This document shows positions 1-5,193 of a stretch of DNA of 5,193 bases, piece after piece (position 1 is the stretch's first letter; each line of letters begins with the position of its first letter). The translations under genes were made by a program, and so were the position numbers. Origin of the DNA: an uncultured Flavobacterium sp. (GTDB lineage Bacteria; Bacteroidota; Bacteroidia; Flavobacteriales; Flavobacteriaceae); assembly GCA_945957245.1 (NCBI GenBank), contig CAMFLD010000226.1:1-5193 (forward strand). Reading direction: 5' to 3'. Under the pieces are notes generated by a model. It saw nothing but the letters and a program-made list of their open reading frames with translations. It was not told the origin of the DNA and did not search any database.

Positions 1-39
1 TGCATATCGTCGGCAGCGTCAGATGTGTATAAGAGACAG
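1..39 (+). other. Sequencing adapter contamination (Nextera/Tn5 read-1 adapter)
   Basis: Bases 7-20 read TCGTCGGCAGCGTC and bases 21-39 read AGATGTGTATAAGAGACAG. Together they match the Nextera read-1 transposase adapter, the second part being the 19-base Tn5 mosaic end. Bases 1-6 (TGCATA) sit where the i5 index would end and fit the last six bases of the index I recall as S506 (ACTGCATA). Genomic sequence begins at about base 40. This is library DNA left on a contig end; it is not a natural transposon end or gene part. Confidence 0.98.
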
Positions 40-40
40 C

Positions 41-1420
41 GGTATGGTAAAAAAAGCATTTGCAACCGGAAACGTGATAATGCGCTCCCCGGAATCTACT
101 TTGGTAACAGATACCATAAATTTTGACCGAAATACCCAGGAAGCTTATTACAATTCATTTGGAACGATAACCAGCAAAGAAAATACTTTGAAAAGCAAAT
201 CAGGAAGGTATTATGCAAATGAGAAAAAATTCAGGTTTCTGACAGCCGTTACTATAACCAACCCAAAATATACTATAAAATCCAATCATCTGGATTATTA
301 CACGAATTCGGGACATTCCTATTTATTTGGCCCTTCAACAATTACCAGTAAAGAAAACTTTATCTATACTGAAAAAGGTTTTTATGATACTAAGAAGAAT
401 CAGGCCCGGCTGTTCCGGAATTCCTACATCAAATACAAAGACCGAAAAATTGAAGGCGACAGTCTTTATTATGACCGAAATCGGGAATATGCATCAGCAA
501 CCAACAATGTAAAAATTACAGACACTATTAACAAAGGAATCGTCAAAGGACATTATGCTGAGATTTATCGAAATCTGAAAACCGAGAAAGATTCGATGAT
601 GATTACCAAACATGCAATGGCAGTAACCCTGATTGAAAATGACTCCATGTATATTCATGGTAAAAAAATGCTAATTACAGGAAAGCCCGGCGAACGTATT
701 ATTCGTGGTTTTAACAATGTCCGTTTTTATAAAACCGATATGAGCGGTAAATGTGATTCAATACATTCCGATCAGAAAAAAGCACTTACCAAACTCATTG
801 GAAGACCAATACTTTGGAACTACGAAAACCAGATGACGGGAGATGTAATGCATCTTATCGGAAACAACAATACAGAAAAGCTAGACTCGCTCAAGGTACT
901 CAATAATGCCTTTATTACTTCAAAAGATACCATAGGCACCGGATACAATCAGGTTAAGGGTGTCAATCTGTATGGAAAATTCAAAGACAATAAACTCAGT
1001 CAGGTAGATATAGTCAAAAACACCGAAGTGATTTATTACATGCGAAATGATCAGCACGAACTAATTGGTATCAATAAAAGTGTAGGAAGCAAAATCAATC
1101 TGATTCTTGATAAGAACACCATAGATACCATGACAATCTACAATAACCCCGAAGGAGAAATATATCCCGAAAAAGAGTTGCCCGAAAATGCCCGTAAACT
1201 ACGGGGTTTTATTTGGCGTGGTGATGAACGTATAAAATCCAAAGAAGATATTTTTCCGCCAGAAGAGGTAGCTTTGGATGCCAAAATCCGAGCCGAATCC
1301 AAAGCAAAATCCGAACAGGATAATGTCCCAATGGAACCGCTTAAAGAAACATTGGAATACGACAAAAACAATCCAAAGCCCAAAACCCAGCCTGCTGAAA
1401 CAAAACCTACAGGAAAATAA
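41..1420 (+). CDS. OstA-like / LptA-related envelope protein, 5'-truncated
   Basis: This is the C-terminal part of an OstA/LptA-related protein of the Bacteroidota type. Such proteins form a stacked beta-jellyroll and are linked to lipopolysaccharide transport across the periplasm; the role here is inferred from the family. The genomic reading frame enters at base 41 from the contig edge, so the true start and any signal peptide are missing. The Met at 44 is probably internal, and the upstream ATG at 23 lies in adapter. Counting from Met44 there are 458 residues. Residues 12-156 form five 29-residue units rich in alternating polar/hydrophobic strands with recurring 'TIT' and 'YYD'-like positions; more irregular units follow to about residue 320. 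A GFIWR motif at 388-392 precedes a charged, Lys/Glu/Pro-rich tail from about residue 405 to the end. No membrane helix is visible. The aminotransferase follows 16 bases after the stop, suggesting co-transcription. Family assignment is fairly sure; full length cannot be judged. Confidence 0.85.
   Translation, partial: GMVKKAFATGNVIMRSPESTLVTDTINFDRNTQEAYYNSFGTITSKENTLKSKSGRYYANEKKFRFLTAVTITNPKYTIKSNHLDYYTNSGHSYLFGPSTITSKENFIYTEKGFYDTKKNQARLFRNSYIKYKDRKIEGDSLYYDRNREYASATNNVKITDTINKGIVKGHYAEIYRNLKTEKDSMMITKHAMAVTLIENDSMYIHGKKMLITGKPGERIIRGFNNVRFYKTDMSGKCDSIHSDQKKALTKLIGRPILWNYENQMTGDVMHLIGNNNTEKLDSLKVLNNAFITSKDTIGTGYNQVKGVNLYGKFKDNKLSQVDIVKNTEVIYYMRNDQHELIGINKSVGSKINLILDKNTIDTMTIYNNPEGEIYPEKELPENARKLRGFIWRGDERIKSKEDIFPPEEVALDAKIRAESKAKSEQDNVPMEPLKETLEYDKNNPKPKTQPAETKPTGK
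77..511 (+). repeat. Five tandem 29-residue beta-repeat units in the OstA-like protein
   Basis: Counted from Met44, residues 12-40, 41-69, 70-98, 99-127 and 128-156 align without gaps as five 29-residue units. Three consecutive units start TIT; two of these start TITSKEN, exactly 58 residues (two units) apart. Around unit positions 14-17 the pattern is (L/I/F)-x-Y-(D/A/T)-like, as in LDYY, LYYD and INFD. The DNA itself is not obviously repeated, so the units are old and diverged. This fits the rungs of an OstA-type beta-jellyroll. It is a protein-level repeat, not a DNA repeat. Confidence 0.65.
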
Positions 1421-1436
1421 ACGGGCTAATGAAGAA

Positions 1437-2630
1437 ATGAACATGAAGGAAGATTTTTTAAAATACCAGGCGCAAACATCCCCTTACCCATTGGGAATGG
1501 AAGTTTCTCATGCCGAAGGATCTTATATTTACGATACCAATAACAAAAAGTACCTCGACTTTGTAGCCGGAGTTTCTGCTACCAGTTTGGGACACAAACA
1601 TCCAAGGGTTAATCAGGCTATTAAAGACCAGTTAGACAAATATTCACATGTAATGGTTTATGGGGAATATGCACAACATCCCGCTGTGGCTTATTGCAAA
1701 TTACTTGTCGAAAATCTGCCGCCAAGCCTGAATAAAGTATATCTGGTAAACTCAGGTACAGAAGCCTGTGAAGGTGCGCTAAAACTGGCCCGCCGTGTTA
1801 CAGGGAGAAGTCAGCTGATTTCCTGTCACAACGCCTATCACGGGAACACTATGGGTTCGATGAGTGTTATGGGATTTGAGGAACGTAAAAAAATCTTCAG
1901 TCCCCTTATCCCCGATGTGGATTTCATCACATTCAATAATGAAGATGATATTCAAAAGATAACCACCAAAACGGCCGGAATCATACTGGAGAGTATTCAG
2001 GGAGGTGCCGGATTTATTGAACCTCAGAATGATTTTCTTGCTAAAGTAAAAAAACGCTGCGAAGAAGTTGGTGCCTTGTTGATTCTGGACGAAATACAGC
2101 CCGGATTTGGCCGTACGGGCAAATTGTTTGGATTTGAAAACTACAATGTCGTTCCTGACGTAATTATTATAGGAAAAGGAATGGCAGGTGGAATGCCGGT
2201 TGGCGGATTCGTAGCCAATGAAAAATACATGGATTTGCTGAGCCACGACCCAAAGTTGGGCCATATTACCACATTTGGAGGACATCCTGTCATTGCGGCA
2301 GCTTGTTTGGCTACATTGGAAGAAATTCTGGAAAAAGACTACATAACACAATCTTTAGAAAAAGAAAAGTTATTCAGAAGCCTTTTGGTACACCCTTTGA
2401 TAGAGGAAGTTAGAGGGCGTGGACTAATGCTCGCAGCCATGACCAAAGATGCTGAAATTACCAACAGGGTAATCTTCAAATGCCAGGAAAAAGGCTTGAT
2501 ATTATTCTGGTTGCTTTTTGAAGGCTGTGCCATCAGAATTACACCTCCATTAACCTTGTCTGAAAAGGAAATCAGGGAAGGCTGTGCTATCATCATTGAA
2601 GCAATGGATGAAGTCATGAAGGAAATATAA
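1437..2630 (+). CDS. PLP-dependent class-III aminotransferase (acetylornithine/ornithine aminotransferase-like)
   Basis: A complete 397-residue fold-type I, class-III aminotransferase, close to the usual 390-430 of the ArgD-like group. It should transfer an amino group between an amino donor and a 2-oxo acid in the cytoplasm using pyridoxal phosphate. Visible landmarks are NSGTEA at 105-110 (phosphate loop), Y134-H135-G136 (cofactor stacking), LDEIQPGFGRTG with D218 (pyridine nitrogen) and Q221, K247 in IGKGMAGGMPVGG (Schiff-base lysine), T279 in TTFGGHP (phosphate, from the partner subunit) and R367 in IRITPPL (substrate carboxylate). All key residues are present, so it should be active. The substrate cannot be read from sequence; ornithine derivatives, lysine, GABA or similar omega-amino acids are possible, so no gene symbol is given. 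The start at 1437 lies 16 bases after the upstream stop; ATG 1443 (395 residues) is equally plausible. An in-frame ATG at 1278 would overlap the preceding gene by 143 bases and adds a non-homologous lysine-rich extension. Confidence 0.92.
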   Translation: MNMKEDFLKYQAQTSPYPLGMEVSHAEGSYIYDTNNKKYLDFVAGVSATSLGHKHPRVNQAIKDQLDKYSHVMVYGEYAQHPAVAYCKLLVENLPPSLNKVYLVNSGTEACEGALKLARRVTGRSQLISCHNAYHGNTMGSMSVMGFEERKKIFSPLIPDVDFITFNNEDDIQKITTKTAGIILESIQGGAGFIEPQNDFLAKVKKRCEEVGALLILDEIQPGFGRTGKLFGFENYNVVPDVIIIGKGMAGGMPVGGFVANEKYMDLLSHDPKLGHITTFGGHPVIAAACLATLEEILEKDYITQSLEKEKLFRSLLVHPLIEEVRGRGLMLAAMTKDAEITNRVIFKCQEKGLILFWLLFEGCAIRITPPLTLSEKEIREGCAIIIEAMDEVMKEI

Positions 2631-2758
2631 CCTGAATGAAATCATTGAGAGAATAAAATCTTATTGTTAATTAAATTGTTTACAACAATAATTCGCTTTT
2701 CCCAAAAACGCACGCCATTTCCCTAATTTTATTAAGGATAATTTTAACACCTACCGTT
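2631..2758. promoter_or_regulatory. AT-rich intergenic region, probable promoter of the TPR-aroE-doxX unit
   Basis: This 128-base gap is the only one in the window long enough to hold a promoter, and the genes after it are closely packed. Bacteroidota promoters use a -7 box of the form TAnnTTTG. Two near matches, TAATTTTA, occur at 2724-2731 and 2739-2746; each lacks only the final G. Neither has a convincing TTG -33 box at the usual distance, so the exact promoter is uncertain. The first would give a leader of about 20 bases, the second a very short one. No Shine-Dalgarno sequence precedes the ATG at 2759, which is normal for the group. I see no riboswitch or small ORF here. Confidence 0.35.
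2661..2691. terminator. Inverted repeat, possible weak terminator or regulatory hairpin
   Basis: TTATTGTT at 2661-2668 is the reverse complement of AACAATAA at 2684-2691, an 8-bp stem around a 15-base loop. A second, tighter choice is ATTGTT at 2675-2680 with AACAAT at 2684-2689, a 6-bp stem with a 3-base loop. The two share the same right arm and exclude each other. It lies 30 bases after the aminotransferase stop, where a terminator would be expected, but the stem is A/T-rich and only a short T-run (2697-2700) follows. A binding site for a dimeric regulator is an alternative. Confidence 0.3.
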
Positions 2759-4156
2759 ATGCACCTAGATCACGATGAAGAAGATTATAATTTATCCCTA
2801 TCGAAATTTGAATCGATGTTGAAAACCAACAAAGTATTCTTTTTCGATTCTGAGGAGTTTGAGGAAATTATACTGCATTACCTCGACATGGGAAAAGCCA
2901 CTTTAGCTAAGAAAGCATTAAAGTTAGGTTTAGAACAACACCCAAAATCTACAGGTTTGAAATTGGTTCAGGTAGAAATGCTGGTCTATGATGACAAATT
3001 GGATCAGGCAGAAAAATTATTAAATGAATTGTATGCCATTGAACCGACTAATGAAGAAATATTTATCCAGAAAGCTAATATTTATTCCAAAAGAGACCAA
3101 CACGAGAAAGCGGTTGCGTTTTTAAAGGAAGCCCTTAAATTCACTGAAGATTTTGCTGATGTATACAACCTCATCGGGATGGAATATCTTTTTATGGATA
3201 ATCTGGAATTGGCAAAAGAGAACTTCATCAAATGCCTTGAAGAAGATTTTGAAGACCAATCCGCTTTATACAACGTAGTCTACTGCTTTGAATTCCTTGA
3301 CCAGAATCAGGAAGCTATAGATTACCTCAAAACTTATGTTGACCGAAATCCATACAGTGAAATTGCATGGCATCAGTCCGGCAGATTGTATTATGGATTG
3401 AAGGAATATGAAAGTGCCGCTACCTGTTTTGAATTGGCCACCTACATCGATGAAGAATTCGTAGGAGCTTACATGGAAAGAGGTAAAGCATTGGAACGCC
3501 TTAAAAGATATGAGGAAGCTATCGACAGCTACAACAGAACCATTGAACTGGACGATCCTACTTCTTATGCGCTGCTTCGTATTGGTAAATGCTACGAAAA
3601 ACTGGGTAACAAAGTTGAGGCACTAAAATTCTTCAATAAAACGGTTCATGAAGATCCGCTTTTGGACAAAGGCTGGATCGCTATAACTGATTTTTATGTA
3701 CGCCAGAAAAACTTCCAGAAAGCTTTGTACTATGTAAACAAAGCTTTGGCAATCGACGACCAAAACCGTCTTTACTGGAAACGTTATGCTACCATCAACA
3801 AAGCAATGGATCACTTTGAAGAAGCTGAGTTTGGCTATCGTAAAGCCATCGAATTTGGTGATTATCAATTAGACACTTGGTTGTTTTGGGTAGATATCAT
3901 GCTGATTATGGGTGAATTCAATAACGCTATCCTTACGTTAATTCAGGCTTCAGAATATTTCCCTGATGATTATGAAATCGAATATAGGCTGGCAGGTTTC
4001 CACATGCTTCTTAATGAGGAAGAAAAAGGAAATTTCCACCTTAGTAACGGTTTGAGGATTAATTTCAAACACCATACCATCATTAAAGATATGTTCCCAA
4101 CGGTTTGGAACAGAGAAGCTGTCCGGGAATACATTTCAAAATACAAAAAACCTTAA
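2759..4156 (+). CDS. Tetratricopeptide repeat (TPR) protein, all-helical scaffold
   Basis: A complete 465-residue protein made almost entirely of TPR units. After an acidic N-terminus (residues 1-32, no signal peptide or membrane segment, so probably cytoplasmic) about twelve 34-residue units can be laid end to end from residue 33 to about 440. The clearest starts VGAYMERG and has the TPR signature at unit positions 4 (Tyr), 8 (Gly), 20 (Ala) and 24 (Tyr); the next, starting SYALLRIG, fits equally well. TPR arrays form a superhelix that binds other proteins or peptides; the partner is unknown and no enzymatic motif is seen. The sequence resembles a TPR protein I recall as well conserved across Flavobacterium, which supports this start. 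The gene ends in tandem stops, TAATAA at 4154-4159, and aroE begins 3 bases after the first stop, so the two are probably translated from one message. Function remains open. Confidence 0.9.
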   Translation: MHLDHDEEDYNLSLSKFESMLKTNKVFFFDSEEFEEIILHYLDMGKATLAKKALKLGLEQHPKSTGLKLVQVEMLVYDDKLDQAEKLLNELYAIEPTNEEIFIQKANIYSKRDQHEKAVAFLKEALKFTEDFADVYNLIGMEYLFMDNLELAKENFIKCLEEDFEDQSALYNVVYCFEFLDQNQEAIDYLKTYVDRNPYSEIAWHQSGRLYYGLKEYESAATCFELATYIDEEFVGAYMERGKALERLKRYEEAIDSYNRTIELDDPTSYALLRIGKCYEKLGNKVEALKFFNKTVHEDPLLDKGWIAITDFYVRQKNFQKALYYVNKALAIDDQNRLYWKRYATINKAMDHFEEAEFGYRKAIEFGDYQLDTWLFWVDIMLIMGEFNNAILTLIQASEYFPDDYEIEYRLAGFHMLLNEEEKGNFHLSNGLRINFKHHTIIKDMFPTVWNREAVREYISKYKKP

Positions 4157-4159
4157 TAA

Positions 4160-4900
4160 ATGTTGCAACGGCAATATGGTTTAATCGGAAAAAACATTAG
4201 CTATTCTTTCTCCAAAAAATATTTCACGGAGAAGTTTGCTTTGGGCGGATTAGACGATTGTACTTATGAAAATTTCGATCTTGACTCCATTGAAGGCTTT
4301 CCCGAAATTATCAGCAACAATCCTAATTTAAAAGGCCTTAATGTTACGATTCCATATAAAGAAGCCATAATACCCTATCTGAATAAGCTCTCTAAAAATG
4401 CTGCACTGATAGGTGCTGTAAACGTAATTCGCTTTACTAAAAAAGGGAATCTCAAAGGATATAATTCCGATTACTATGGTTTTATGAAATCTCTGGAACC
4501 GCTGCTTCAACCTCATCATAAAAGAGCCCTGATATTGGGTACAGGCGGTGCTGCCAAAGCAATTTCATTTGCTTTAGATAAACTTGGAATCCTTTACACT
4601 TTTGTCAGCCGGGAAGGAAAAGGAGGTATGATTGATTATGACCGGATTAATGCCACAACTTTTGACAACCATCAGATTATCATCAATTGTACTCCAATAG
4701 GAACATTTCCCGACACAAAGGAGTTCCCTCCTATTCCGTATAATTTTTTCACAGACAAACATATTGCTTTCGATTTGATTTACAATCCCGAAGAAACTCA
4801 GTTTTTGAAAAAGGCTAAAAAGAAAGGAGCGGTTACTAAAAACGGATACGAAATGCTGGTACTTCAGGCAGAAAAAGCATGGAAAATCTGGAACAAATAA
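4160..4900 (+). CDS. aroE: Shikimate dehydrogenase AroE
   Basis: A complete 246-residue shikimate dehydrogenase, which reduces 3-dehydroshikimate to shikimate with NADPH in the pathway to chorismate and the aromatic amino acids. The N-terminal substrate domain has the serine pair in SYSFS (residues 14-18), NVTIPYK at 61-67 with catalytic K67, GAVN at 85-88 and GYNSDYYGF at 100-108 with catalytic D104. The nucleotide domain has the glycine loop GTGGAA at 127-132, NCTPIG at 176-181, and the closing helix region with NGYEMLVLQA (228-237, Q236 near substrate). The cofactor-selecting loop reads SRE at 150-152 where the E. coli enzyme has NRT. It is about 25 residues shorter than E. coli AroE (272). 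The start is set by the 3-base spacing to the TPR gene and by the conserved YGLIGK beginning five residues in. The quinate/shikimate paralogue YdiB is a less likely alternative. Confidence 0.96.
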   Translation: MLQRQYGLIGKNISYSFSKKYFTEKFALGGLDDCTYENFDLDSIEGFPEIISNNPNLKGLNVTIPYKEAIIPYLNKLSKNAALIGAVNVIRFTKKGNLKGYNSDYYGFMKSLEPLLQPHHKRALILGTGGAAKAISFALDKLGILYTFVSREGKGGMIDYDRINATTFDNHQIIINCTPIGTFPDTKEFPPIPYNFFTDKHIAFDLIYNPEETQFLKKAKKKGAVTKNGYEMLVLQAEKAWKIWNK

Positions 4901-4910
4901 AACCATAATC

Positions 4911-5193
4911 ATGAATACGCTATTACTAAGGGTTCCGGTTGCCGTTATATTGCTGGTTCACGGATTAGGAGGAATGTTCAATAACGGCGTAAATGATTTT
5001 GGCAATCTTTACCTCAATCAGGTTGGTTTTGCCCCCTTTGGCCTTTATATCGCCTGGGTTATTAAAATTTCTCATGTAATTGCCGCTATCTTATTATTAA
5101 TGAATAAGTTCATTAAACCCGCTTCAATAATAACTATTTTTGTGCTGGTCATGGGAATTATCATGGTACACTTTAAGGAAGGCTGGTTTGTAG
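4911..5193 (+). CDS. DoxX-like small membrane protein, 3'-truncated by the window end
   Basis: An open frame starts at ATG 4911, 10 bases after the aroE stop, and runs 94 codons to the window edge without a stop. The protein is hydrophobic, with likely membrane segments at residues 4-21, 45-64 and 71-86. The early VHGLGGMFNN stretch, the later ISH in the second helix and the HFKEGWF at 87-93 resemble DoxX-family proteins of Bacteroidota, usually about 130-150 residues with four helices; the fourth helix would lie beyond the window. DoxX proteins sit in the inner membrane and have been tied to redox or thiosulfate metabolism in some organisms, but their role in this group is unclear. The family call rests on pattern recognition of a partial sequence. 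Spacing suggests co-transcription with aroE. Confidence 0.75.
   Translation, partial: MNTLLLRVPVAVILLVHGLGGMFNNGVNDFGNLYLNQVGFAPFGLYIAWVIKISHVIAAILLLMNKFIKPASIITIFVLVMGIIMVHFKEGWFV

Noticed and set aside
21..39. Tn5 mosaic end as evidence of a natural transposon or insertion
   Set aside because: The engineered mosaic end is joined to the synthetic Nextera read-1 primer sequence and lies at the very start of the window; this is library adapter, not a native element.
1278..1436. Long N-terminal extension of the aminotransferase from ATG 1278
   Set aside because: It overlaps the OstA-like coding region in another frame by 143 bases and translates to lysine/asparagine/proline-rich sequence unlike the family; the recognisable protein begins at 1437 or 1443.
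1779..2351. 190-codon open frame on the minus strand inside the aminotransferase
   Set aside because: It lies opposite a gene with intact catalytic motifs, and its translation (cysteine- and phenylalanine-rich, no recognisable domain) looks like an antisense shadow.
2631..2758. Riboswitch, tRNA or small RNA gene in the intergenic gap
   Set aside because: Only a short A/T-rich inverted repeat is present; there is no cloverleaf, no GC-rich stems and no recognisable aptamer core.
4574..4912. 112-codon minus-strand open frame over the end of aroE
   Set aside because: It is antisense to conserved AroE motifs and shows no domain of its own; its phenylalanine-rich composition comes from the lysine/glutamate-rich sense strand.
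1..5193. CRISPR array, toxin-antitoxin, defence or other novel multi-gene system
   Set aside because: No regularly spaced DNA repeats, integrase/transposase or small paired genes were seen; the five genes are ordinary Bacteroidota core families.

Overview
The window looks like a chromosomal stretch from a member of the Flavobacteriia, most likely a Flavobacterium or close relative. The grounds are AT-rich DNA (about 40% GC by eye), starts without clear Shine-Dalgarno sequences, and proteins that read like typical Bacteroidota versions of their families: an OstA/LptA-like beta-repeat protein, a class-III aminotransferase, a long TPR protein, AroE and DoxX. Taxonomy rests on family resemblance recalled from memory; no search was run.

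The first 39 bases are not genomic. Bases 7-39 match the Illumina Nextera (Tn5) read-1 adapter, and bases 1-6 fit the tail of an i5 index. The contig therefore starts inside a read-through adapter, and the first gene is cut at its 5' end. An open reading frame running into the adapter gives a false 'MCIRDS' N-terminus.

All five genes lie on the + strand. First comes the 5'-truncated OstA-like protein (41-1420), predicted to be periplasmic or envelope-associated and linked to lipopolysaccharide transport. After 16 bases comes a complete PLP-dependent class-III aminotransferase (1437-2630). A 128-base AT-rich gap (2631-2758) holds an inverted repeat and is the only likely promoter or terminator site in the window. 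The second block is a 465-residue, all-TPR cytoplasmic protein (2759-4156), shikimate dehydrogenase AroE (4160-4900, 3 bases later) and the start of a DoxX-like membrane protein (4911 to beyond the end, 10 bases later). Tight spacing suggests two transcription units: ostA-like/aminotransferase and TPR/aroE/doxX.

The genes do not form an obvious single pathway. They cover envelope biogenesis, amino-acid metabolism, a protein-interaction scaffold, aromatic amino-acid synthesis and a small membrane protein, a normal mixture for a core-genome region. I see no mobile element, CRISPR array, RNA gene, defence system or other undescribed system. The most consequential observation is the adapter contamination; the most attractive biological detail is the regular 29-residue repeat in the OstA-like protein.
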